A stretch of DNA of 64,000 bases from Dichetophora obliterata (lineage: Eukaryota; Arthropoda; Insecta; Diptera; Sciomyzidae), in the NCBI GenBank assembly GCA_963920525.1, contig OY986437.1, forward strand, positions 197,317,511 through 197,381,510, read 5' to 3'. A program made the translations under genes and the position numbers. The notes beneath the pieces were generated by a model, which was given only the letters and a program-made list of their open reading frames with translations, was not told where the DNA came from and did not search any database. This document shows positions 10,190-20,100 of this stretch, piece after piece; the stretch's first letter is position 1, and each line of letters opens with the position of its first letter.

Positions 10190-11309
10190 CAGGGTTCGGA
10201 CTTGGAAATTCGTAAATCGCAGTAAATTTTGAAAAAAATGCAGTAAAACGAACTTTTTCGCAGTATTTTTTTTTTGTTTTTTTTTTATTTGCAACCATGT
10301 ACGTACATTTACTACTAATGTATGAGCATTTTATACTAATAACATAATATACACTTAACTATATACTTTATATTTGCATGTTGCAGAAACATATTTCTTA
10401 CTGATTCAAAATATATTTGCCGTAGACAAATTCAATCACGGTCTATAAAAATTGGCAAAAACTTATGTAGAACTCTAAAATAATTGCTTTTATTGCAATG
10501 ACAGCTTCATCTGACAAATTACTTTCTTCTTTTTTAAAGCTTAGACCACAGTATATAGATGTAATGTACAGATGGGCCCTTGAAACTGCATTTTCATAAT
10601 CAACATCAATGCTTAAGGGAGAGTTGTCTAAAGTGGGACCGGTTTTGTTTTTTCATCATAATTTTTCACAATGAAATAATTTTCGAGAGCCAAATATGTC
10701 AATGGATTGGCTTATAAAATGAATATCTTTTTGCTAAATACAGTTTTTAGTTTTGTTGGAAAGTTTCATTATATTTATCCAAAATCTAAAAGGCTTAAGA
10801 TCGGCTCCAAAAATTGTTGTCTGCTAACGTGGGACTCTGTCATACATTCAATAAAATCACAGAAAGCGTAAAGCAATTGAAATGAAATCTCCAAATAATG
10901 AATATTTTTTTATTTAAAGAAATTTTTTTCTGCATTTGAACAGAAATCACTTTGAAATCGTGCTAAACCAAAAAAATAATGACAAAATTCACTGCCAAAA
11001 ATGTTGCAAAAAAATTTTTTCTGAAATTTTGTTTCTCCAAGTCCATATGAAAAGTTATGGCGCTTCAAAGCTACACTGTCAATGTCAAAATATTGGTGAT
11101 GCCTGTGGAAAATATCGGAGAGAAGTTCGAGTCCCACTTTAGACAACTGTCCCTTAAATATTTCTAAAATATCACAAAAATAACCATAAAAATGTTTGTG
11201 GCTAATAAATCGCAGTAGATTTAGAAAAACCGCAGTGACGCAGTAAAACCATAAATTATGCTAAAAAGCGCAGTAGATCTACTGCAATTGCAGTAAATTC
11301 CGAAAACTG
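10190..11309. mobile_element. Non-autonomous hAT element with perfect 8-bp duplication
   Basis: The element starts CAGGGTTCGGACTTG and ends, on the other strand, CAGTTTTCGGAATTT. It is flanked by GCTGTGAT at 10182-10189 and 11310-11317. CAG...CTG termini with 8-bp duplications are hAT features. Subterminal GCAGTA/TACTGC motifs repeat at both ends, as transposase-binding arrays do. No transposase is present. A second MITE is nested at 10617-11153. Confidence 0.85.
10617..11153. mobile_element. TTAA-flanked MITE nested in the hAT element (537 bp)
   Basis: The ends are GGGAGAGTTGTCTAAAGTGG and the complement of GGGACAGTTGTCTAAAGTGG, with TTAA at 10613-10616 and 11154-11157. TTAA targeting fits piggyBac- or Kolobok-type transposases; the GGG start does not match piggyBac's usual CCC. 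The small ORFs inside on both strands show no motif. Confidence 0.8.
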
Positions 11310-11654
11310 GCTGTGATCTACTCACTGTTTAAAGTCGTATATGATTTTACACATTTTGGAACTCATTCATTTGAACTATATTGAACACATTAAACGTTCC
11401 GATTGGTCACTTAGTCATATGACATTTTAAAGCATTAGGCTATTTATAGATCAACGCCATCAACTCTACCAAGGTTGCCATCAGTTCTAGTTGCTTCTTT
11501 TATTAAATTCTTATATTAAATATTAAGGTGAAACACTACTTGATATCAAAATTGAATTCTATTTTTTTAAATAATGGAACATTTTCTAAAAATTATAGGG
11601 TGTCTTAAAAGGCACTGATATTTTAATTTTTGAATAAAACGCATTGTTTTGTTG

Positions 11655-12020
11655 AAATATCTGGGAGTTTTTACTAAAATATTAGCAGGCCACAGTTGTT
11701 CGCGGCCTTGCCACGACTTTTATGCTATCAATCTCTTTACGACAAAGTAAAAAAAGTTTTTCTTTTTTAAAAAAATTGTCGCCTCGACCTGGCCACTTGC
11801 ACATGCGAGCCCTTTTCATGAAATTTTCCATGACATTCTGGCATAATTCTGGATCAAACAGTTGGATTTCCTGTTTCAGCTCCGCAATTATTCGGGGAAT
11901 ATTCGCATAGATTTTCCCTTTGATAAAACCCCAAAGAAAGAAGTCCAACTATGTCAAATCGCATGATCTCGGCTGCCAATTGACATGACCTCGATGCCAG
12001 ATAATCTTCAATTTAAATGT
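11655..12020 (-). pseudogene. Mariner-like (DD41D-type) transposase C-terminal fragment
   Basis: Minus-strand translation shows HVNWQPRSCDLT, a stop, then LDFFLWGFIKGKIYANIPR, AELKQEIQ and ENFMKRARMCKW. The 'W.PRSCDLTPLD..LWG' block holds the last catalytic D, and this form is seen in the DD41D element at 14831-15924. The catalytic D survives but the codon two residues before it is a stop. The N-terminal two thirds are missing. It is a different lineage from the intact mariner. Confidence 0.75.
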
Positions 12021-12174
12021 CGTCTGCAATGAGTGGAAATTGCGGAAAACGAATTCATACCCTAAAGCAGACTTTTTGTAGAAAATGAAAGAAAGGAAAT
12101 AATTTCAAGTTGCTTCTTGTATATATTTAAGTTAAAAATGAATGAATACATCGTTTGTTAGTTCTTAAATCTTA

Positions 12175-12420
12175 CTAGAAATCTTTTGTTTTGCAAGCTT
12201 TGCCCAAAAGAGATGTGCATATAAAAGCATGTCTATAACTGTATAAACTGGCTCTAAAATTCTTATGAATTCCAGCTACTTTTACATCCGAACGAGTTTT
12301 TTCAACAGCTGGTGAAATTATTTTTTGAATTCGAATGAGTAAATTAATTATTTGATAGTTTAAACCATTCGATTGCAAACGATTGAACGAGTTGTTCGAA
12401 GGAATTGTTCGATAGTTCAA
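12175..12420 (-). pseudogene. Possible hAT C-terminal relic
   Basis: An open minus-strand frame reads KIISPAVEKTRSDVKVAGIH then R-A-S-L and a short tail. The 'S..VE.T.SD....I...R.SL' pattern loosely resembles a hAT dimerisation domain. The resemblance is weak and no TIRs were found, so this is tentative. Confidence 0.3.
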
Positions 12421-12489
12421 ATTATTTAATTGTAAACTATCGATAGTTTAAGTGATTCGATAGCACCCAACAGTAGAAATTTTCAGAAT

Positions 12490-12800
12490 AAATGGTATGT
12501 TCATTAGAGTGTATCGAAAATTTTACCTTCAATTCCGGTACCAAAATGAAATAGTATACAACAAATCCTTTCGATTGGAATACTTTTTTTTTGGTCTGAA
12601 CTAATTTTGGCGTCCCCCGAAATGCATTTTTGTGCATTTTTAAGCAACTTTTGTACTAGAGACCCACTTATGCTTGAGTTAAAAAGCTTATCAAAATTAA
12701 GCTTATCAATCAATTCCTTACCTACAGACACATAAAACTGCAAATTTTCACCCCATTTAAAATATGCCCTAACGGGATATGACGGTTTTTTCAAAGTAAA
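12490..12800 (-). repeat. Dispersed 300-bp repeat, copy 1
   Basis: The minus strand matches 16505-16810 on the plus strand, including GGGGGACGCCAAAATT and TTTTGGTACCGGAATTG. Both copies keep a partly open frame around LIDKL...LKNAQK.ISGDAK. The class is unknown. The copy at 16505 abuts the Tc1-like fragment, so it may be part of that element. Confidence 0.6.
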
Positions 12801-12935
12801 TCTACTTGTTATTTTATTTTAATTATATTTTTGTTTTTTATATGAGAGTTTTTGAGCACTTTAAAATTTATTTTAGCTGAGAAAATGGCGGTTACCCGTG
12901 TATCTTTAATGATGAGACACTACCAATAGAGGCAG

Positions 12936-14459
12936 ATGTTTTGCGAAGGCACGATCTTTAATGCGCTATCGAATGTTGACAACCCTGTGAGTGCTCTACA
13001 TAAAAAAATTTCGTTTTTTATTGTAATTTTCCTTTGTTGTAAAATAGATATGCTCCAATTCCGTTTGTTGAAAAAAGCATGCCACCAAATATCATCATCT
13101 TTTCCACATTTGTGGAAATCTGCTATAGTAACGCCAGTGGCAAAAAAAAATAAAGCTTGTGAACCGAAGGATTTCAGGTCTATAAGCATCTTGTCTTCAT
13201 TATCCAAATTATGTGAATCTATCATGGCTAACCAAATATCATCATTCTTAAGTGAAAATAATCTTTTGTCTCCATTCCAATCTGGTTTTCGCGCTGATCA
13301 CAGTTGCTCTACTGCGACGGTTAAAGTAATGGATGATATAAGGTCTTATTATGATGATGGTAGACTAACTCCATTGTGTCTGCTTGATTTTTCAAAAGCA
13401 TTTGACACTGTAAGTCATGAACTCCTTTGTCAAAAATTAAAATATTTCTTTGGTTTCTGCGACAGTGCCACTCATTTGTTAAGAAGCTATTTGACAAATA
13501 GAGTACAAAGAGTGAAGGTCGGTACTAATTTTTCATACTATGTGTATGTGGTGTGCCTCAGGGATCGGTTCTTGGCCCGCTGCTCTTCTCCATGTTCGTG
13601 AATGACCTTTTTCGCTGCTGCACATATTCGTCCATGCATGCTCATGCTGATGACGTTCAAATTTACTTGTCTGGTAGAACAAACCTCATGGAAGATTTAG
13701 TATGCAAACTGAATGAAGATCTTGACAGTATAAACCAATGGGCTATGAAATATAGTCTTCACCTTAATGTACTTAAGTCGTATGTGTTGCCTGTTTCTAA
13801 AGAAAAAATAAGCCTTGACTCCATTCCAGACGTTATATTGGGTGATAAAATCATAAAAATATTTAATAGTGTTGTAAGTCTTGGATTTAATATCAATGCT
13901 TCCTTTACGTGCACAAATCATATCAACAGTGTAGTCCGCAAAATCTATTACATCTTGCGTAACCTTAGGATGTCGTCTGAGTATACACCTATGATTTAAG
14001 ACGTAAACTTGTAATTCAGCTCGTTGTCCCGTCATAACATATTCTGAACTCGTATACAGCAAGTTAGACTCGCGGTCTCAACTTAAATTGCAGATCGCGT
14101 TTAATCATGCCACTCGTTATGTCTACGGCTTGCGTAAATTTGATCATTTAGCTCAATTAAAAAACTGTATACTTGGGTGCGATATCATAAGCTACTCTAA
14201 TGCCAGGAATTGCATATTTTTACACAAACTCATACACCACAAAACTCCTTTCTACTTATTTGAAAAACTGCAATTTGGTCGGTCAAATAAAAGCCAAGTG
14301 ATAATTATACCTAGTTTTAACTTTCTAAACTCCACAAGACTATTCTTTATTAATGCCGCTAGATTATGGAATGCATTGCCTAGAAGCTTGAAATCCATAG
14401 CGTCAAAAACACCCTTCAAACATGCTATTATGAAGCACTTTTCATCACATAATACTTAA
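12936..14459 (+). pseudogene. Non-LTR retrotransposon reverse transcriptase, 5'-truncated, frameshifted
   Basis: This reads as the RT-bearing ORF2 of a Jockey/CR1-type LINE. In order: SAIVTPVAKK and DFRSISILSSLSKLCESIM (RT block 1-2), LLSPFQSGFRADHSCSTA, LLDFSKAFDTVSHELL (catalytic D in block 3), then after a frameshift near 13545 VPQGSVLGPLLFSMFVNDL, and HADDVQIYLSG carrying the A-D-D of the active site. A further shift between 13999 and 14088 leads into a C-terminal part with ARLWNALPRSLKS, a common LINE ending. Endonuclease and ORF1 are absent. It lies in the same orientation as its 3' UTR and A-rich tail at 16045-16068. Confidence 0.88.
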
Positions 14460-14717
14460 CAAAATATCAATTCTTTAGCTCTATATGAATTTCTCTCTCT
14501 TTCTATCTCTCCCTGTCTCTCTCTCTCTCTTGTGTGCTCTTTCGTTATTTAAGTTTTATCTGTCTTATGAATTTACATTTGTTTTACATAAAAATTTTTT
14601 GATAACACTTTTAATTGTATAATAATAAATTTAAATTACCTTAGATTTAAGTTTAAATGTTTTATAATAAGTTTAATTCAAATTATGTCTTTCAGCTCTG
14701 TACTATAAAAGAACCTA

Positions 14718-16027
14718 CAGAGTCCGCCATCTAACGTTTTTTTTTTAACTAGTGCTTATTTCGTGAATGGTAACACTTAGCTCATGTCTTATTCGACAGA
14801 TAATTAGTTTTATCCCTTCGCAGAACAAATATGGTTGCGTTTACGCTTGAACAACGCTGAAAAATATTGCTACATTACTTTGAAAATCATGGTAATGTTG
14901 CAGAATGTGTGCGAAAATTGCGTACGGATTTTGGAAGAAGAGAAGCACTGTCAGCTCCGTATGTTCGTTATCTTGTAAAAAAAGTGAAAGAAACTGGCAT
15001 CCTCATCGATAAACCAAAGCGTGAAAAGCCAAAAGCAGTGCGTACACCCGAGAATATTGCTGCTGTGGCAGAAAGTGTGCGTGAAGCGCCATCAACATCA
15101 ATTCACCGTCGTTCTCAACAATTGAACATTTCGGAGACATCATTGAGACGAATTTTGCATAAAGACCTTGGTTTGAAACCATGCAAAGTCCAATTGGTTC
15201 AAGAGTTGAAGCCAACTGACCATCCAATGCGTTTTCGTTTCGCTAAGTGGACCTGCGATCGACTTACAGAAGATGCCGATTTTGCCAAAAAAATCATCTT
15301 TTCAGGTGAAGCTCATTTTGATCTTGGCGGGTATGTAAACAAGCGAAATTGTCGCATTTGGGGCATAGAAAACCCGCACGCATACATTGAAAAGCCGCTG
15401 CACCCAAAACGAGTCACTGTTTGGTGCGGATTTTGGTCCAGAGGCATAATTGGGCCATTTTTCTTCGAAAATGAGCAAGGAGTGGCCGTTACAGTCAATG
15501 GCGATCATTATCGGGCCATGTTGAACAAATTTTTAAATTTTTGTTCACAAAAATTGAAGAGGAGGATATTGGCAGCATTTGATTTCAACAGGACGGCGCT
15601 ACGTGCCACACAGCCGAAGCTACACTCGATGTTTTGCGCCCTGTTTTTGAAGATCACATTATCAGCCGCAGAGCTGATGTCGTTTGGCCACCTCGGAGCT
15701 GCGATTTGACACCGTTAGACTATTATTTGTGGGGTGCCCTCAAAGATAAGTATTACGCCGACAAGCCAGAGACAATTGACGCTTTAAAGGACAATATTCG
15801 TGAAGCCACTGGTGAAATACAGCTGCACACAATCGATAATGTGCTTAAAAATTGGACCGATCGTGTAGGCTACTGCATGGCCAGCCGAGGCAGCCATTTG
15901 AATGAAATTATTTTCCATTATTAACCGGAAGGATTGTACTTTCAAATAAAAAAAAGAAATTTGAGAAAATATTCAGTAGTTTTTTTTATAGAATTTTCAA
16001 AAAAAAAAAGTGATTTGGCGGACCCTT
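14718..16027 (+). mobile_element. DD41D (rosa-like) Tc1/mariner element, dead
   Basis: TIRs CAGAGTCCGCCATCTAACG (left) and AAGGGTCCGCCAAATCAC (right strand) are each followed by a T run, with flanking TA at 14716-14717 and 16028-16029. The length is 1310 bp. It contains the pseudogene at 14831-15924. Confidence 0.85.
14831..15924 (+). pseudogene. DD41D mariner-family transposase, inactivated
   Basis: The original start is the ATG at 14831 (MVAFTLEQR), broken at once by a TGA at 14858-14860. The long frame has DNA-binding helices (NVAECVRKLRTDFGRREAL; STSIHRRSQQLNISETSLRR) and IIFSGEAHFDL, where the first catalytic Asp is replaced by Gly (codon GGT, 15305-15307). A frameshift near 15535-15550 and a TGA at 15580-15582 follow. 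The rest reads FQQDGATCHTAEATLDVLRP, VVWPPRSCDLTPLDYYLWG and ends GSHLNEIIFHY. Forty-one residues lie between the second and third Asp, which is the DD41D spacing known from the rosa group in Ceratitis. At least four lesions make it non-functional. Confidence 0.92.
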
Positions 16028-16089
16028 TAGTTCTTAATGTACTAATATAAAAATAAATAAATAAAATACATAAAAAAAAATATCGATTA

Positions 16090-16355
16090 TAATGCTACAA
16101 GTACAGATCAAAAATATTTGATCGACATAACAACAGCAGAGACGATTTCATGGAACCACCTAACACATGTTCGTTACCGAAAGAAACAATTGGCAACTTA
16201 TCCGTTTCTGGTGACATGATAGACGATGGTGAAATTTGACAGGTACCTTTCCACATTCAGGATACTGAGAGGCATGTTAAGCTCATCACAGAGGCGTCAG
16301 TGGCTGCTGCTTCTGCAGAACGAAGAAAAGGAATAATGTTTTCTATGTTGTAATC
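16090..16355 (+). pseudogene. Unrecognised coding-like remnant
   Basis: One frame reads DFMEPPNTCSLPKETIGNLS, a further GDMIDDGE, one TGA, then HIQDTERHVKLITEASVAAA, ERRKGIMFSML and a stop. The composition is more balanced than its surroundings and a single stop interrupts about 70 codons. I do not recognise the family. It may be a piece of an element ORF or a processed host fragment. Confidence 0.3.
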
Positions 16356-16504
16356 TAAAAAGCGACTTTTAGTTCTTTACAGGATCTAGAAAAAATTAAT
16401 TGTTCTTATTTTGTTTATAGTAACAGTTCCAAAATATTCTTTGGAACTATATATGTGGAAATATATTATAAATATTTTATTAATATATATATATAATAAA
16501 AATA

Positions 16505-16810
16505 ATAAAAAAAGTAGATTCAATTCGAAAAAACCGTCAAATATTGTTACAGCATTGTTCACATGGGATAAAAATTTGCCATGCTTTTATATGTAAGAAA
16601 CTGATTGATAAGCTTGATTTTCTTTTCAAATCAACAAAAACTGGGTCTCCAGTACAAAAGTTCCTCAAAAATGCACAAAAAGGCATTTCGGGGGACGCCA
16701 AAATTGGTTCAGACCAAAAAAAGTATACCAATCGAAAGGATTTTTTATATACTATTTAATTTTGGTACCGGAATTGGGGGTCAGATTTTTCCCAAACAAG
16801 TCGATACACA
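16505..16810 (+). repeat. Dispersed 300-bp repeat, copy 2
   Basis: It matches 12490-12800 in the opposite orientation. It lies directly left of the Tc1-like transposase fragment (16811-17198), so it may be part of the same element, but I could not connect the reading frames. Confidence 0.6.
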
Positions 16811-17198
16811 CTAATGTTCATGCACTTTAGCAAACTTTTATGGGAAGTTTTGATTTCTTTTCTTGATTTTGTTGGTTTTTGCGATCTGTTCTACCATTAA
16901 GATCAGCCTCTTAAACTACATTTCTTATGGTTAAGGCATTGCATTTTTTTTCTTAACTCATTTTCAGTCATGATAGCTAGCTTCGGAGCACTAAGAAAGG
17001 GATCAGCTTTGATTTTACTCAACAAATATCGCCTATCTGATTTAGTAAAAATCTTTTTGTGGGCAGTTTTAGGCTTCGGTTTTCCAGCTGCATATTAGTT
17101 TTACAACTCTTAATTATATAATGCACAATAGAATGACTTTCGTTCACAATTGTAGCTATTTTGCAAACAGATTTTCCATCGTTGAAATGCTTTATAAC
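16811..17198 (-). pseudogene. Tc1-like transposase N-terminal half, part 2 (split by a hAT element)
   Basis: The minus strand reads HFNDGKSVCKIATIVNESHS, IVHYIIKS, then after a shift FTKSDRRYLLSKIKAD, PFLSAPKLA, then LTIRNVV, a stop, EADLNGRTDRKNQQNQEKK and KFAKVHEH. These correspond in order to the paired-like helix-turn-helix, the second helix-turn-helix ('R.I...V..DP..SA..LA') and the 'L.GR...KKP' linker of Tc1 transposases. The catalytic D/E region is not recognisable to the left. The first residues are on the other side of the hAT insertion (20022-20100). Confidence 0.75.
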
Positions 17199-20021
17199 TA
17201 ATGCTACCAACTATACTTACTTTGTAAGTATCATACTTATTTTCAGCTTCATATACTTACTAAAACTCAATACTTATAAGTATACTTACTTTTAAGAATG
17301 ATACTTATTTATGCTTACTTTTTGTTAATTTAATTGTTTGAAAAACATATATTGGAAAGGGTTTTTAAAATATATATTTTATTTTATAAACAGCGTAGCG
17401 TCAAAAGCGGCTCGTGTGATCAGGGGGTAAAATCTCTTATATGATAGAAACGACTAATCGAAAAAAAAATCGATTTTTTTTATTTCGTTTTACCTTCTGC
17501 TTTGCTATGTTGTGAGTTGAATTTAATTGCAGCAAAACGTTTTTGAAAAATGGCGCCCTCACGTGGAAAAAATGTTTTCAACAAAGAAATGGAGAAAAAC
17601 TATCCATTTCTGAAAGCAACTAATGGAAAAACTGGAAGTGATGTTTTTTGTGAAGTTTGCTTGGCTGCTATTAATATTAGCAACATGGGAAAAGCGGCAA
17701 TAAAGAAGCATCTAGAAACAGAAAAACATCAAAAAGCTTTGCGATCAACTGCAGACACAAGAAGAGTTGAAAATTTTTTTACAAAAAAGACTATAAAACC
17801 GCTGCCATGGAGGGAGTTTGGGCGTATCATGTGGTTAAGTCAAATCAAAGTTTTTTGTCAACTGATTGCGCTTCAAAACTTTTTCAAGAATGTTTTGCAA
17901 TCCAGGATTTTCATTGCGCTCGTACAAAGTGCGAAGCCATCGTGACCAATGTGTTGGCTTCTTATGCTAAAGACGATTTAAAACAAGATTTGGCAAAGCG
18001 GCGCTACGTCTCGATTTCGACAGATGCCTCGAACCATGGAAACGTCAAAATGATGCCGGTAGTTGTGCGTTACTTCATTCCAATTCTTGGAGTAAAGGTA
18101 AAAATGCTTCAATTTTCATCGGAAAATTGAGAAACGTCTGAAGTGATTTCTTCGCTAATCATCCGAGCTGCTGAATGTAACGAGATTAAAAGTAAAATTG
18201 TCGGATTCTGTGGAGACAATTGCCCTACAAATTTTGGTTCTCGGGAGCGTAGGGGACAAAATAACGTTTTTTATCGTTTGAAGCAGTGGAAGTCATCACT
18301 TATTGGTATCGGATGTGCTGCACATATTGTCCACAATACACTTAAGGCCGCTTGTGATCCGCTACCTATCGAGATTGAGGTTATCATCGTTGAAGTTTAT
18401 TCTTATTTTTACATTAACACCGTGAGAGTTGAATCCTTGAAAACTATTTGCGAGTCTACAGATGTTGAGTTTTCCCAGCTACTGGGTTACGCAAAAACGC
18501 GTTTCTTAGCTTTAGGCCCAGCAATAAAATCTATGCTGAAAATATTCGAGCCACTGAAGCAATATTTCTTATCGCTTGAACGTCGCTGTCCACCGATTCT
18601 AAAAAAGTTTTTTAGCTCGACTTCTTCAAAACTTTGGCTTTTGTTCATCAGAGAACAGGTACTTTAAATGTTTTTTAAATAGTATTTGAGTTCAGTTTCT
18701 TTGTTTTCTATTGTGTTCAGGCTGATTACTTTCACAACACCATCTTAAAAATTGAAACGGACAATGTGTCGGTAATTGACGTTGCGTACCATTTACAAAC
18801 TTTACGTGGAAATCTTATGTTACGCAAAGAAGAAAAATATTTAGATCCGAACACAGAAGCCGAAAAAGAAAGCTTAATAGCAAATGGTCAATATACAGAT
18901 TCAAATGACGAAATGTTTAAAAATTTTTATGGTAAGTTTTCCGAAATTTATACAAAACATCTACCCCACAAGTTTTTTGTTAGAAGATGCAGATGATTAT
19001 ATTTCATCATGCACGGCGGAACTTGAGGAGTTTAATGAGCACATTTGGGTATGCTTGCGACAGTTTCCTGATTGGACAACAGTGAAGAAATCGTTGAGGA
19101 AATTTGCGGAGAGAACTTAATTTGATTTGTCTGCTAAGTCCTCTAATATTTTTGAGCAGTATGCTTACATAAAAAAGTACTGCAGTAGCGAAAAGCTTGC
19201 GAAGTGGGAATCAATGGACTTGTCCACAGAGCTCAGATGGGTGGAGATTTTCAAGCATATGGCCGCTCATAACGTTAACTTTAATGACATTTCTTGCTTA
19301 ATTGAATTTGTCTTATGTTTTCCCGGTTCATCAGCTCCTGTTGAACGTTTGTTTGCCAGAGCAGGAAAAGTTTGGAAATTGGAATCAACAGCGTTAAAAA
19401 TGCAGACTCTTGAATCAATTTTATTTGTAAAAAGTAACATTGAATACAGCTGCATCGAATTTTATAAGTTTTTAAAGACAAGGCCTGACTTATTGAACCG
19501 AATTTCCAACCAAGACAAATACGAATTTAAGCAAAAAACTGTAAAGGAAGCACTTCAACTCAGTGACAGTGAGGGCGAACAATGAAAACTTTTCGTCAAT
19601 CTGTGCATATATTTAAATTTATTTTTTTAGTTAACTACTTTGAAAGTAGGTATAAGCGAAAAATGATAACTTTCCTTTGATCTTTTTATGTGATTTTTTT
19701 TAATTTACAAATAACTTTGAAGTTTTTAATATGTTTTTGTTTTTAAACGTTTTTATATATAAAAAATATATATGAAATATAATATAAAAAATTAATATTT
19801 TGTTTAGTTATTTTTTGACTTCTGTTGTTTTGTTTTGATTTTTTTTAAGCGGGTTTAGCGGGTCAAGGTCTAAATATGTTTTGTAGAAACATTTTATTTT
19901 CTAACAATATATATTTACTTACTTATACTTATATTAAAATATTATACTTACTAATACTTACTTTTCAGTGTTCTTAGAAGAAAATATACTTATTTTGTAT
20001 TAACATGAGTTGGTAGCATTA
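17199..20021 (+). mobile_element. hAT element, 2.8 kb, perfect 8-bp duplication
   Basis: The perfect 14-bp TIR TAATGCTACCAACT fits the hAT terminal pattern YARNG and is flanked by TTTATAAC at 17191-17198 and 20022-20029. The subterminal regions at both ends are full of ACTTACTT/TACTTATA motifs, as expected of transposase-binding arrays. It carries a spliced, degenerated hAT transposase. It interrupts a Tc1-like coding frame, so the host sequence on both sides can be rejoined across one copy of the duplication. Confidence 0.93.
17550..19585 (+). pseudogene. hAT transposase with one intron, inactivated
   Basis: Begins MAPSRGKNVFNKEMEKNYPF with a BED-type zinc finger (C-E-V-C ... KKHLETEKHQK, residues about 31-57) for DNA binding. 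A frameshift near 17800 leads into the catalytic region (STDASNHGNVKMMPVVVRYF with the first Asp), a TGA at 18128, then KIVGFCGDNCPTNFG (second Asp), and IGCAAHIVHN. A 62-bp GT-AG intron (18659-18720) joins REQ to ADYFHN in phase 0. Another frameshift near 18975 and a TAA at 19118 precede the dimerisation domain, PGSSAPVERLFARAGKVW. The frame ends LSDSEGEQ at 19585. Four lesions show that it is dead. Confidence 0.92.
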
Positions 20022-20100
20022 TTTATAACCAATTTTCTTAGCTCAATACTCGTTTCACCTCTTTGCCTAGACGTTTTGAATTTACAATGTTTTTTTTTAA
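20022..20100 (-). pseudogene. Tc1-like transposase N-terminus, part 1
   Basis: Minus-strand frame KTSRQRGETSIELRKLVI runs into the target duplication and continues in frame at 17190 as KHFNDGKSV once one copy of TTTATAAC is removed. This is the first helix of the Tc1 N-terminal helix-turn-helix. The initiator Met is not obvious to the right. Confidence 0.7.

Larger units (their letters stand above)
10097..11485. repeat. Dispersed repeat, copy split by the hAT element
   Basis: Outside the hAT insertion, 10097-10189 plus 11318-11485 together resemble 24127-24365: GATAGAGT near the start, a TTGAGTGATT motif, TATATGATTT, CATATGAC and CTCTACCA in the same order. This is a degenerate repeat of about 250 bp of unknown class. 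It predates the hAT insertion. Confidence 0.5.
14460..16070 (+). mobile_element. LINE 3' UTR, interrupted by the DD41D element
   Basis: Beyond the stop at about 14457 lie a TC-rich stretch (14495-14531) and AT-rich sequence up to 14715. The sequence resumes after the DD41D insertion (16028) and reaches an (AAATA)n tail near 16045-16068. Both flanking pieces belong to the LINE by position. The order of events is therefore LINE first, DD41D second. Confidence 0.6.
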
